Positions 1-8,320 are shown, counted from the first letter of the stretch. The stretch is 12,184 bases of DNA from an uncultured Bacilli bacterium (GCA_947628125.1 CANQYR010000021.1:1-12184), one strand, 5' to 3'. The notes: generated by a model from the letters alone, not told the origin. Translations and numbers: made by a program.

Positions 1-269
1 TAATGAAGGGAGAGGATAAGATAATGGAAAAAATAAGTAAACTAGATGCTTTTATCAACGATAAAGAAACAAGAGAACTATTTAATAGAGATTACTGGGT
101 TCAAGAAATAGCTAGGGAAGATGGGCTAAAAAAAGGCCTAAAAAAGGGTCAGCAGGAAAAAAGCATTGAAATAGCCAATAATATGCTAAAAAAAAACTAT
201 AGTATTAAAGATATAGCTGAAATAACTGGTTTATCTGTTAAAAAAATTGAAAAATTGGCTATTTTGTAG
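1..269 (+). CDS. C-terminal fragment of Rpn/PD-(D/E)XK nuclease family transposase-like protein (5' cut by window edge)
   Basis: About 88 codons are visible. The frame is still open at the left edge, so the ATG at position 3 is probably an internal methionine. The sequence resembles the C-terminal tail of the Rpn family (recombination-promoting nucleases, also annotated as PD-(D/E)XK nuclease family transposases), which are usually about 250-300 residues. Typical traits are a charged helical linker, a repeated KKGLKKG stretch, and a final helix-turn-helix-like segment of the form IAxxMLKKxxSIKDIAEITGLSxxxIEKL. The catalytic nuclease core would lie upstream and cannot be seen, so activity cannot be judged. 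Base composition is A-rich and unlike the T/G-rich genes that follow, which fits a mobile or recently acquired gene. A terminator directly follows the stop. Family call from the tail only; moderate confidence. Confidence 0.6.
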   Translation, partial: MKGEDKIMEKISKLDAFINDKETRELFNRDYWVQEIAREDGLKKGLKKGQQEKSIEIANNMLKKNYSIKDIAEITGLSVKKIEKLAIL

Positions 270-271
270 AT

Positions 272-312
272 AAAAAGCTACTTTTTAGGATTAAATTAAA
301 AGTAGTTTTTTT
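272..312 (+). terminator. Intrinsic terminator after the Rpn-like gene
   Basis: A perfect 8-bp stem, CTACTTTT (278-285) with AAAAGTAG (298-305), has a 12-nt loop and is followed by seven T (306-312). It begins a few bases after the stop codon. It separates the Rpn-like gene from the helicase operon. A-tracts on the left side could also allow weak termination in the other direction. Confidence 0.8.
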
Positions 313-313
313 A

Positions 314-342
314 TTTACTTTCTTATTTATATAGGTTAAAAT
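314..342 (+). promoter_or_regulatory. Candidate sigma-A type promoter of the helicase operon
   Basis: TTTACT (314-319) and TAAAAT (337-342) are separated by 17 bp. They sit just after the preceding terminator and 22 bp before the helicase start codon. Each box is close to TTGACA/TATAAT. It is the only good promoter seen before the co-directional genes up to 8299. Found by eye, not by experiment. Confidence 0.55.
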
Positions 343-364
343 AAGCTTGATTTGAGGGATTACT

Positions 365-3300
365 ATGGTAAAGAAAATTGAAAATATAATTTTACAATTT
401 GTGAGTATTGAAGATTATGAATTGGGCTTAAAGGTTCCAGAAAATCGTATTTTTTTGGCAAAGTCTTCTCGTGATGAAGATATTGACAAAGAAGATTATA
501 CGTTTAATTTTTTAGATTATATTAAGAATTACAATGTTTATATTATAAGAACCAAAAATAAGTTTCAATTTTATTGTTCTTGTACTAAGTTTAGGCGTTT
601 TCAATCTTGTGAGCATTTAGCTTCTTGTTTAATTTGTTATAGTGATACAATTTTTGCTTTTTTAAAAACTAAGTCTAGTTTAGAGGATCGGAGTAAGTTT
701 TTTTTAAAGCATTTAAAGCAAAGTTATAATACTTATGAAGGTGTTAGGCAAAAGATTAAATTGGTTAGTAGTTTGAATTTTGATATGGATCGTCATAATA
801 GGATATATGTTACTTTAAAGGTTAAGATTGGGGATAAGAAGTTATATGTTTTGAATAAAAAGTTTTGGGATTTTTTAGATTGTTATAATAATGAAGAAGT
901 TTTTCATTTTGGCAAGGATTTTATTTATGATCCTCATAAATATTATTTTGATAAAAAGGATGAGGATTTTCTTCATTATTTAAAAAATACTTTTAGTAAT
1001 TCTCAAAATTTTTATATGGATGATGCTATTTTGAAACAATATCTAGCTTTAAATGATAGTGTTTTGGTGGAAAATATAGGTCTTGTTGAAATTAAAAATG
1101 GTTTGTTTTTTGATTCTTTTTTGACTTTGAAAGATGATAATTATTTACTTGATTTGCATTGTGATTTTAGTAATGTTTATACTCTTGATGATGATTATGA
1201 GTATATTTGGTATAATAAAAATATTTATCATTTAAATTATAAGGAGCAGCATTTATATCAGGAATTATTATTTAATGATTTGAATGAATTATTGTTTGAT
1301 AAGAAGCAGTTTTTAGATTTTAAAAAATATTTTTTGCCTTATTTAAAAAAGCAAATTACGGTTGATAATTCTGTACCTTTGGTTGTTTCGAAAGATCCGA
1401 AGGTAAGTTATTATTTTGATTTGGATGATGATTTTATTAAGGCAAAGATTGTGTTTGCTTATGATGATTATGAGGTTATTTTTAATAAGATTAAAGATAG
1501 TGATATTGTTGTAAGGGATGCTGAGTTTGAAAATAAATGTTTTAGGGAAATTGCTAGTTATGGTTTTAAAATTAAAAATGCAGAGGTTATTTTAGATGAT
1601 GTTGATGATATTGGATCTTTTTTAGCTTTTGGTTTGGATGAGTTAGGAAGTAAGTATGCTGTTTATACATCTGAGAAGTTAAAGGAAACTAATGTTATTA
1701 GAAAGCCTAGTGTTTCTTCATCATTTCATTTGGGTATGAATCAGATTTTAAATTATCATTTGGAATTAGAAGGGGTAAAAGAAGATGAGTTAAAAAATAT
1801 TTTTGCGTCTTTAAAGCAAAGGAAGAAGTACTATCGGTTAAAAAGTGGGGATTTGCTTAATATTTCTAGTGATGAAGTTAAGGAACTTTCTTTTTTGCAA
1901 GATGAATTACAGTTTGATATGGCTACGGGTACGATTCCTAAGTTTCGGGCTTTATATTTAGATAGTTTGAAGTCTAAGTCTAATATTATTCATACGGATG
2001 ATAGTTTTAATAAGTTTATTGATAATTTTAAAGAGTATAAAAATTGTGATATTTCTTTTTCAGAGAATGAAAAGCAATTAAGAGATTATCAAATGGATGG
2101 TGTTAAATGGCTTTATACTATTTATAAATGTGGTTTTGGTGGGATTTTAGCTGATGAGATGGGTTTGGGTAAGTCTTTTCAAACTATTGTTTTTTTGCGA
2201 AAGGTTATTTCTTCTTCTGACAAGGTTTTGATTGTGGTTCCAACTTCTTTAGTATATAATTGGGCGGAAGAATTTAAAAAATTTGGCAGTGATATGCATT
2301 ATGCGGTTTTCTCTGGTAATAAAAAGATACGGTTAAAAGAGCTTGAAGATTATGATGGCAATATTTATATAACAAGTTATGGTTTATTAAAGGAAGATTA
2401 TGATTTTTATAATAATTTGACTTTTAAGGTGATGATTATTGATGAGGCGCAGGCGATTAAGAATCCTTTAACTGATATATCAAAGACGGTTAAAAAAATT
2501 AATGCTTCGGTTAAGTTTGCTTTGACGGGTACGCCGATTGAAAATTCGGTAATTGAGCTTTGGAATATTTTTGATTTTATTATGCCTGGTTTTTTAGGAA
2601 ATGTTACTAATTTTAAGCAGAAGTATAAGATGAAGGATGATTTGGAAGAAATAAATGATTTGTTAGATAATTTAAGGAAACAAATTAAGCCTTTTTTACT
2701 TAGAAGAAAGAAAAGTGATGTGGCTAAGGAGTTACCGGATAAGATTGTAAATACAATTATTATTGATATGGAAGAGGAGCAGAAAAAGATTTATGCCGCG
2801 GCTGTTTTGGAAGCTAATATGTTAATGGATAAGGCTATTAGTAATGGTGGTTTTATTAAAAATAAGATGATTATTTTAAGTTTACTTACTAAGCTTCGGC
2901 AAATATGTATAACACCGGCGATTTTATTTACGGATTATAAAAAAAGGTCTAGTAAGTTTGAACAGTTAATTAAGGTTGTAAAAGAATGCATATTAAATGG
3001 GCATAAGATATTATTGTTTACAAGTTTTAAGACGGCTTTAGAGTTAGTTAAAAAAGAATTTGCTAAAGAGAAAATTAGCAGTTATACTATTGCTGGAGAT
3101 GTTAGTAGCAAAAAAAGAATGGAGTTAACTAAGGCTTTTAATAATGATGATACTAATGTGTTTTTGATTATGCTTAAAAGTGGCGGGACTGGTCTTAATT
3201 TAACTAGTGCAGATGTGGTTATTCATTTGGATTTGTGGTGGAATCCGCAAGCGGAAAATCAGGCTACGGATCGGACGCATCGGATTGGTCAAAAAAATGT

Positions 3301-3484
3301 TGTTGAGGTAATTAAGATTGTTTGCAAAGATACGGTTGAGGAAAAGATATTGAATTTGCAGGAAAAGAAAATGGCTCTTAGTGATAAGTTAATTGAAAAG
3401 GGGATGGATGAGGCAAGTTTTATTTCAAATTTAACAGAGGAAGATGTAAGGAATTTACTTAAGTATGAAAATGATGGATTGTAG
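365..3484 (+). CDS. SNF2/Rad54-family DEAD/DEAH helicase with N-terminal SWIM zinc finger
   Basis: 1039 residues, normal for the bacterial SNF2 group. A SWIM zinc-finger (CxC-xn-CxH) uses C71, C73, C82 and H84. The middle region (about 100-560), rich in Asp and aromatic residues, fits the SNF2-associated region. The ATPase motor follows: motif I at 593-604 (GILADEMGLGKS, K603), motif II DEAQ at 693-696, motif III LTGTP at 720-724, motif V SGGTGLNL around 939-946, and motif VI DRTHRIGQ at 969-976 with both arginines. All key residues are present, so the motor should be active. The family uses ATP to translocate on DNA and remodel or strip bound proteins; the bacterial role is poorly defined and the target here is unknown. 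ATG 365 has a GAGGG ribosome site (354-358), 6 nt away. First gene of the operon; cls starts 15 nt downstream. Confidence 0.95.
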   Translation: MVKKIENIILQFVSIEDYELGLKVPENRIFLAKSSRDEDIDKEDYTFNFLDYIKNYNVYIIRTKNKFQFYCSCTKFRRFQSCEHLASCLICYSDTIFAFLKTKSSLEDRSKFFLKHLKQSYNTYEGVRQKIKLVSSLNFDMDRHNRIYVTLKVKIGDKKLYVLNKKFWDFLDCYNNEEVFHFGKDFIYDPHKYYFDKKDEDFLHYLKNTFSNSQNFYMDDAILKQYLALNDSVLVENIGLVEIKNGLFFDSFLTLKDDNYLLDLHCDFSNVYTLDDDYEYIWYNKNIYHLNYKEQHLYQELLFNDLNELLFDKKQFLDFKKYFLPYLKKQITVDNSVPLVVSKDPKVSYYFDLDDDFIKAKIVFAYDDYEVIFNKIKDSDIVVRDAEFENKCFREIASYGFKIKNAEVILDDVDDIGSFLAFGLDELGSKYAVYTSEKLKETNVIRKPSVSSSFHLGMNQILNYHLELEGVKEDELKNIFASLKQRKKYYRLKSGDLLNISSDEVKELSFLQDELQFDMATGTIPKFRALYLDSLKSKSNIIHTDDSFNKFIDNFKEYKNCDISFSENEKQLRDYQMDGVKWLYTIYKCGFGGILADEMGLGKSFQTIVFLRKVISSSDKVLIVVPTSLVYNWAEEFKKFGSDMHYAVFSGNKKIRLKELEDYDGNIYITSYGLLKEDYDFYNNLTFKVMIIDEAQAIKNPLTDISKTVKKINASVKFALTGTPIENSVIELWNIFDFIMPGFLGNVTNFKQKYKMKDDLEEINDLLDNLRKQIKPFLLRRKKSDVAKELPDKIVNTIIIDMEEEQKKIYAAAVLEANMLMDKAISNGGFIKNKMIILSLLTKLRQICITPAILFTDYKKRSSKFEQLIKVVKECILNGHKILLFTSFKTALELVKKEFAKEKISSYTIAGDVSSKKRMELTKAFNNDDTNVFLIMLKSGGTGLNLTSADVVIHLDLWWNPQAENQATDRTHRIGQKNVVEVIKIVCKDTVEEKILNLQEKKMALSDKLIEKGMDEASFISNLTEEDVRNLLKYENDGL

Positions 3485-3499
3485 AAAAGGAGTTTTATT

Positions 3500-5002
3500 A
3501 TGGCAAATGCGGTTAAGAGGGTTTTTATTGTTTTAGTTGGTGTTGTTTTGCAATTTGGTTTTGCGATTATGATTCGGTTGTTTTTTTATAAGTATTTAGG
3601 TGTTATTAGTTTATTTTATAGTGTGATAAGTATTTTAATTGTGCTTGGTATTTTAAAGGATAGTACCAGGCTTTCTAATGATTTACCATGGGTGATATTA
3701 ATTTTAATTTTTCCTATTTTTGGAACGATTTTATTAATTACTTTGGGAAAGAATTATTCGAAAAGTAAGCTTCTTAGAAATATTTTTGCGTGTGAGAAGG
3801 ATTTTCATAAGTATTTGAAGCAAGATGAGGATGTTAAGAAAAAAATTATGGATGAAGATTTGGATAATCTTAAGTATTTACTTAATAGGACTAATTATTT
3901 TGCTAGTACAAATAATGATATTACTTATTATAATTTTGGGGAGAAGTTTTATTCGGAATTGTTAAAGGAACTTAAAGGGGCTGAAAAGTTTATTTTTATG
4001 GAGTATTTTATTATTAATGAAGGGGTTATGTGGAATTCTATTTTGGATATTTTAAAAGAAAAGGCAAGTTTAGGTGTGGATGTAAGGATTTTATATGATG
4101 ATATGGGAAGTGTGGCGATGCTTTCTTCTGGTTATGATGCTTTTCTTGCTAAGTATAATATAAAGTGTATACCTTTTAATAAGTTAAGTCCTTTTAGGGG
4201 AATATTTATGAATAATAGAGACCATAGAAAGATGACAATTATTGATGGTAAGGTAGCTTTTTCGGGTGGTGTTAATTTAAGTGATGAGTATATTAATGTT
4301 AATAGTAAGTTAGGAATTTGGAAGGATAATGGGATAAAGATTGTTGGGGATGCTATTTGGAATTTGACGGTTATGTTTTTAACTTTATGGAATGCTAATC
4401 GAAATGAAGATGATGATATTTTGAAGTTTAAGTATGATTTTAAAGGTGGTAAGGATAATGGTTATGTCGTTTGTTATGGGCTTACGCCTTTGCAAAAGGA
4501 TTTAATTGGGGAAGATGTTTATATTAATATGATTAATAGTGCAAAGAGATATTTGTATATTATGACTCCTTATTTAATAATTGATACGGATATGGTTAAT
4601 AGTCTTTGCCGGGCTAGTAAAAGGGGTGTTGATGTGCGAATTATTGTGCCTGGTATTCCTGATAAGAAAATTGTTTATACTCAAACGTGTTCATTTTTTA
4701 AGGTTTTGCATGATAGTGGAGTAAAAATTTATCGTTATGATAAGGGTTTTGTTCATTCTAAGGTTTTTTTAGCGGATGATAAAAGAGCTGTTGTGGGGAC
4801 AATAAATATGGATTATCGTAGTTTGTATTTGCATTTTGAAAATGGTGTTTATATGGAAAATACTTTGGCAATAAAGGATGTTTATGATGATTTTGATAGT
4901 ACTTTTAAAGATTGTAAAAAGTTAAATGATGAAGATGTAAAAGTAGGGTTTTTAAAGGCGATTTGGCAAGCTGTGTTAAGGCTTTTTGCCCCACTTTTTT
5001 AG
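3500..5002 (+). CDS. cls: Cardiolipin synthase (phospholipase D superfamily)
   Basis: 500 residues, the standard length. The N-terminus is membrane-embedded, with hydrophobic segments at about 8-28, 32-52 and 62-83, as in Bacilli cardiolipin synthases. Two HKD catalytic motifs (HxKxxxxD) are intact: H242-K244-D249, followed by FSGGVNLSDEY, and H419-K421-D426, followed by VVGTINMDYRS. The enzyme condenses two phosphatidylglycerol molecules into cardiolipin and glycerol at the cytoplasmic membrane. The start ATG has AGGAG (3488-3492), 7 nt upstream. Its TAG stop (5000-5002) overlaps the AGGAGG (5001-5006) of the next gene, so translation is likely coupled. There is no obvious functional link with the helicase before it; the operon seems to mix membrane lipid, metabolic and RNA-modification genes. 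Confident in family and function; paralogues elsewhere in the genome cannot be excluded. Confidence 0.95.
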   Translation: MANAVKRVFIVLVGVVLQFGFAIMIRLFFYKYLGVISLFYSVISILIVLGILKDSTRLSNDLPWVILILIFPIFGTILLITLGKNYSKSKLLRNIFACEKDFHKYLKQDEDVKKKIMDEDLDNLKYLLNRTNYFASTNNDITYYNFGEKFYSELLKELKGAEKFIFMEYFIINEGVMWNSILDILKEKASLGVDVRILYDDMGSVAMLSSGYDAFLAKYNIKCIPFNKLSPFRGIFMNNRDHRKMTIIDGKVAFSGGVNLSDEYINVNSKLGIWKDNGIKIVGDAIWNLTVMFLTLWNANRNEDDDILKFKYDFKGGKDNGYVVCYGLTPLQKDLIGEDVYINMINSAKRYLYIMTPYLIIDTDMVNSLCRASKRGVDVRIIVPGIPDKKIVYTQTCSFFKVLHDSGVKIYRYDKGFVHSKVFLADDKRAVVGTINMDYRSLYLHFENGVYMENTLAIKDVYDDFDSTFKDCKKLNDEDVKVGFLKAIWQAVLRLFAPLF

Positions 5003-5011
5003 GAGGTATTA

Positions 5012-5683
5012 ATGAAAAAGGTGTTAATTACGGGTGGAACTAGAGGTCTTGGTAAGGCTATTAGTATGTTATTTGCTAAGGAAGGTTATAAACTTTATTT
5101 GAATTATTATGCTGATGATGATGCGGCTTTTTCGTTAAAAAAGGATTTAGAGACTTTGTATCATAGTGATGTGACGTTATTAAAAGGTGATATTGCATCA
5201 GAAAAGTTTGTTGATGAATTATTTTTAAAAGTAGGCCTTGTTGATGTATTAATTTGTAATGCTGGTATTGATAATGTTTGTGATATAGAATGTAAGACTT
5301 ATGCTTCTTTTAAGAGGGTAATGGATGTTAATTTGTTTGCTAATTATTTATTGACTTTTAAATTTGGTATGGCCATGGAAAAGCATGGGTCTGGGGTTAT
5401 TATTTATATTAATTCTGATAATGTTATTGATAAAAATGATCCGGTTAGTTTGGAGTATGATATTTCTAAGGCTGGGCTTTTGATGTTGGCTAATGATTTT
5501 GCTAAGTATTTTGAAAATGTTTTTATTCACACTATTGCACCGGGGTGGATGGATACAAATATGAATGATATTCCTTTATGTTTGAAAGATGAGTTTAAGT
5601 TTGTTTCGTGTGATGAGGTGGCTTTGTTAGTTTTAAAACAGGTTAGTAGTTTAAAAAGTGGAAATGTGGAGGTTATAAGGTGA
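5012..5683 (+). CDS. Short-chain dehydrogenase/reductase (FabG-like)
   Basis: 223 residues, slightly short for a classical SDR (about 245). The Rossmann nucleotide-binding motif TGGTRGLG is at 7-14, D60 is in the adenine-pocket position, and NAG is at 83-85. The catalytic tetrad appears complete: N107, S135, Y149 and K153 (YxxxK). An APGWMDT segment follows, where classical SDRs have PGxxxT. It should be a soluble NAD(P)H-dependent oxidoreductase. The FabG-like N-terminus suggests 3-oxoacyl reduction, but the substrate cannot be read from sequence, and the shortened C-terminal substrate loop argues against assigning fabG. ATG 5012 has a perfect AGGAGG 5 nt upstream. The gene overlaps the next one by 4 nt (GTGA), so it is probably made in step with the YnbB-family enzyme and may act with it. 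Confidence 0.9.
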   Translation: MKKVLITGGTRGLGKAISMLFAKEGYKLYLNYYADDDAAFSLKKDLETLYHSDVTLLKGDIASEKFVDELFLKVGLVDVLICNAGIDNVCDIECKTYASFKRVMDVNLFANYLLTFKFGMAMEKHGSGVIIYINSDNVIDKNDPVSLEYDISKAGLLMLANDFAKYFENVFIHTIAPGWMDTNMNDIPLCLKDEFKFVSCDEVALLVLKQVSSLKSGNVEVIR

Positions 5684-6933
5684 AAGATTTAATTGGAATA
5701 AGTGAGGAAACTTTTAAGATTTATCAAAGGGTTTTACCTAAGTTAGATGCTGTTTTTAAGAAGATTGATGATGTTTGTGAGTTTAATAGTGCGAAGGTGA
5801 TGAAGGCTTTTTATGATTGTCATGTTAGTGAAGGTCATTTTAATATGACAACTGGTTATGGGTATAATGATTTAGGAAGAGATGCTGTGGAAAAGGTGTT
5901 TGCCCATATTTTTAAGGCGGAAAAAAGTCTTGTTAGAACGCAGTTTGTTTCGGGTAGTCATACTTTAGCGAAGACTTTTTTTGGTCTTTTGCGGCCCCAA
6001 GATTTACTTCTTAGCATTTCAGGAAATGTTTATGATACGTTACATGAGGTGATTGGTATTAAGGCTAATCCTAGTTCGCTTAAGGCTTTTAATATTAATT
6101 ATGATGAGATTGATTTAGTGGATGATGATTTTGATTATGATAAGATTAGTGTTTATTTGCAAAAGAATGTTGTTAAGGTTGCATATATTCAAAGAAGTAA
6201 GGGTTATTTAAAGCGAAAGAGTATTAATATTGAGAAAATAGGTAAGGTTTGTGAGGTTATTAAAAAGGTTTCCCCTAAGACAATTATTATGGTTGATAAT
6301 TGTTATTGTGAGTTTGTAACTAAAAAGGAGCCTATAGAGGTTGGGGCTGATATAGTTGTTGGTTCTTTGATTAAAAATTTAGGTGGAGGCATTGCTAATA
6401 ATGGTGGTTATGTATGTGGCAGGTCTGATTTAATTTCGCTTGTTGGTGAGTCTTTAACTTTACCTGGAGAAGGTGCGGATGTGGGGCCTAGTTTGGGGGC
6501 TAATAAGTTATTTTTGCAGGGCATTTTTTTAGCGCCTAGTGTTGTTTCAAGTGCTTTGAAGATTAATTCATTAGCAAGCGCGATGTTAAGGGAATTAGGT
6601 TATGATGTGCATCCTTTGTATGATGAAGAGAAAGTGGATATTGTTTTGGATGTTACTTTGGGTAATGAAAGGGATTTGGTAAAGTTTTGTGAAGGTATTC
6701 AAAGTGGTTCGGCGATTGATAGTTATGTGAAGCCAGTTGCCACTTCTATGCCGGGTTATGATAATCAAATTATTATGGCATCTGGTAGTTTTGTGCAGGG
6801 CTCTAGTATTGAGTTATCTTGTGATGGACCTTTAAGAGAACCTTATATTGCTTATTTACAAGGTGGTTTAACTTATGATACGGGCAAGATTGGGGTTTTG
6901 AAGGCGATTGATAGGTTGCTTAAAGATGAGTAG
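5680..6933 (+). CDS. ynbB: YnbB-family PLP-dependent enzyme (methionine gamma-lyase/'aluminum resistance' family)
   Basis: 417 residues, full length for this fold-type I PLP family (Pfam Met_gamma_lyase; B. subtilis YnbB). Family signatures run through the protein: GYGYNDLGRD near 66-75, a QFVSGSHT segment, a GNVYDTL segment, the PLP-ring aspartate D206 in VDNCY, the probable Schiff-base lysine K232 in SLIKNLGGG, and a C-terminal MPGYDNQIIMASGSFVQGS block. It is a cytosolic C-S lyase-like enzyme; the physiological substrate is unsettled and the 'aluminum resistance' name is historical. The start is GTG at 5680, chosen because GGAGG (5668-5672) lies 7 nt upstream and the 4-nt overlap with the SDR is typical of coupling. 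One deviation: the family pattern I recall is NCYGEF, but here it is NCYCEF (C210). Family call is firm, exact reaction uncertain. Confidence 0.9.
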   Translation: MKDLIGISEETFKIYQRVLPKLDAVFKKIDDVCEFNSAKVMKAFYDCHVSEGHFNMTTGYGYNDLGRDAVEKVFAHIFKAEKSLVRTQFVSGSHTLAKTFFGLLRPQDLLLSISGNVYDTLHEVIGIKANPSSLKAFNINYDEIDLVDDDFDYDKISVYLQKNVVKVAYIQRSKGYLKRKSINIEKIGKVCEVIKKVSPKTIIMVDNCYCEFVTKKEPIEVGADIVVGSLIKNLGGGIANNGGYVCGRSDLISLVGESLTLPGEGADVGPSLGANKLFLQGIFLAPSVVSSALKINSLASAMLRELGYDVHPLYDEEKVDIVLDVTLGNERDLVKFCEGIQSGSAIDSYVKPVATSMPGYDNQIIMASGSFVQGSSIELSCDGPLREPYIAYLQGGLTYDTGKIGVLKAIDRLLKDE

Positions 6934-7588
6934 TAGTTTTAAGTTAGATATTTTATATGAAGATAAGGATTTGTTAGTTGTTTGTAAGCCTAGCAAGTTA
7001 TTAACGGTTAGTACTTTAAAGGAAAAAGAGCAAACTCTTTATTATATGGTAAGTAGTTATGTGAAGAAGAAGCATCCTAAAAATAAGGTTTTTATTGTTA
7101 ATAGGCTTGATAAGGATACATCGGGTATTGTTGTTTTTGCTAAGAGTTTAAGGGTGAAGAAGTTATATCAAGATAATTGGAGTTCTTATGCTAGGGTAAG
7201 AGAGTATTTGGCGATTGTATCGGGAGTAGTTAAAAAAGATAAGGATGTTTTGAAGAATTATTTAAGGGAAGATAATAATTTTCGGGTTTATGTTAGTAAA
7301 AGTGGATTGCTTGCTATTACTTCTTATGAGGTTTTAAAAAGAATTCGTGGTTATACTTTATTAAAGGTTAGGATTTTTAGTGGTAAGAAAAATCAAATTC
7401 GAGTTCAGCTTAGTAATATTAGTCATCCAATTGTAGGAGATAAGAAGTATGGTGATAAGAAAAATCCTATAAACCGGTTAGGGTTGCATGCTTTTTTATT
7501 GGAACTTAGAATTGGCTTTGAATACAAGGTAATTAAAGCGAAGATACCAAAAGAGTTTAAGAGGATGTTTAATAGTTTGGAGGATTAA
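6926..7588 (+). CDS. RluA-family RNA pseudouridine synthase without S4 domain
   Basis: 220 residues from ATG 6926. The catalytic motif is NRLDKDTSG, with the nucleophilic aspartate at D62. The family usually has HRLD, and NRLD is a common variant. The C-terminal part carries GKKNQIRVQL and the HPIVGDKKYG segment, both RluA-family marks. There is no N-terminal S4 RNA-binding domain; the protein starts straight into the LDILYEDKDLLVV strand of the catalytic domain. It isomerises uridine to pseudouridine in rRNA or tRNA, but the target site cannot be told from sequence. An in-frame TTG at 6908 would add six residues, but ATG 6926 is preferred because it gives a normal N-terminus. Only a weak TAGGT site (6912-6916) precedes it, so translation probably depends on coupling, since it overlaps the upstream stop by 8 nt. 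Confidence 0.88.
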   Translation: MSSSFKLDILYEDKDLLVVCKPSKLLTVSTLKEKEQTLYYMVSSYVKKKHPKNKVFIVNRLDKDTSGIVVFAKSLRVKKLYQDNWSSYARVREYLAIVSGVVKKDKDVLKNYLREDNNFRVYVSKSGLLAITSYEVLKRIRGYTLLKVRIFSGKKNQIRVQLSNISHPIVGDKKYGDKKNPINRLGLHAFLLELRIGFEYKVIKAKIPKEFKRMFNSLED

Positions 7589-8299
7589 ATGGAAAGGTTA
7601 CAGAAGGTAATTGCTTCTTGTGGTTTTTGTTCAAGAAGAAAGGCTGAGGAGTATATTAAAAATGGGCAAGTGAAGGTTAATAATAAGGTTGCTTCTTTAG
7701 GGATGAGGGTTTCTTATGATGATAGAATTGAGGTTTTAAATACGCTTATAAATGCTAAAGAGGATAAGGAGTATTATTTACTTTATAAGCCTTCTAATAT
7801 TATTTCTTCGGCTTGTGATGAGTTAGGTAGGAAAACGGTTGTTGATTTAATTGATAGTAATGTGCGTATTTATCCTGTTGGGCGGTTAGATTATGATACG
7901 AGTGGTTTGATTTTGTTAACTAATGATGGGGTTTTGACTAATTTTTTAAGTCATCCTAAGAATGAGATTGAAAAGGTTTATGTTGCAAAGGTTAAGGGTA
8001 TTATTAGTCCTAAGGAGTTTATGCAGCTTAAGAAGGGTTTAAAAATTGATGAACGTTTGGTTAAGGTAACTTATTTGAAGGTTTTAAGTAAAAATGCTGA
8101 TACTTGTTATGTGAAAATAGGGATAGTAGAGGGAAGGAATCATATTATTAAGCGCTTGTTTTCTTTTTTAGGTCATGATGTTGTAAAGCTTAAGCGTGTT
8201 TCTTATGCGTTTTTAAATTTAGATGGTCTTTCAAAGGGGGAGTATAGAAAGTTATCGGTTAAGGAAGTTAAGAGGTTATATTCTTTGGTTGGTAAATAA
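7589..8299 (+). CDS. rluB: RluB/RsuA-family rRNA pseudouridine synthase
   Basis: 236 residues. An S4 RNA-binding domain lies at about 1-50 (LQKVIASCGFCSRRKAEEYI). The catalytic motif GRLDYDTSGLILLTNDG follows, with nucleophile D101. The C-terminal NHIIKRLFSFLGHDVVKLKR block is diagnostic of the RsuA/RluB/RluE/RluF family. The Bacilli form is usually RluB (YpuL), which modifies a uridine in helix 89-90 of 23S rRNA; RsuA-like specificity for 16S rRNA cannot be fully excluded. The start codon directly abuts the stop of the RluA-type gene (no gap), with GGAGG (7579-7583) 5 nt upstream. The operon therefore ends with two pseudouridine synthases of different families. The stop is 10 nt from the convergent ferredoxin stop, and no strong + strand terminator is seen. 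Confidence 0.92.
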   Translation: MERLQKVIASCGFCSRRKAEEYIKNGQVKVNNKVASLGMRVSYDDRIEVLNTLINAKEDKEYYLLYKPSNIISSACDELGRKTVVDLIDSNVRIYPVGRLDYDTSGLILLTNDGVLTNFLSHPKNEIEKVYVAKVKGIISPKEFMQLKKGLKIDERLVKVTYLKVLSKNADTCYVKIGIVEGRNHIIKRLFSFLGHDVVKLKRVSYAFLNLDGLSKGEYRKLSVKEVKRLYSLVGK

Positions 8300-8320
8300 A
8301 AAAACTGCGTTAAGCAGCTT
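8298..8320 (-). terminator. Terminator of the ferredoxin gene (minus strand)
   Basis: Read on the minus strand, AAGCTGC - TTAAC - GCAGTTT forms a 7-bp stem with one G-T wobble, then continues into a T-run. The ferredoxin stop codon TAA lies in the 5-nt loop. On the + strand the same stem has an A-C mismatch and no U-run, so it should serve rluB poorly. Confidence 0.7.

Noticed and set aside
5348..5530. 60-codon open frame on the minus strand inside the SDR gene
   Set aside because: Antisense shadow of a well-supported SDR; composition is Asn/Ile-rich as expected from the complement, with no ribosome site or domain.
6908..6925. TTG start for the RluA-type gene, adding six residues
   Set aside because: The ATG at 6926 gives a typical family N-terminus and no proper ribosome site fits the TTG.
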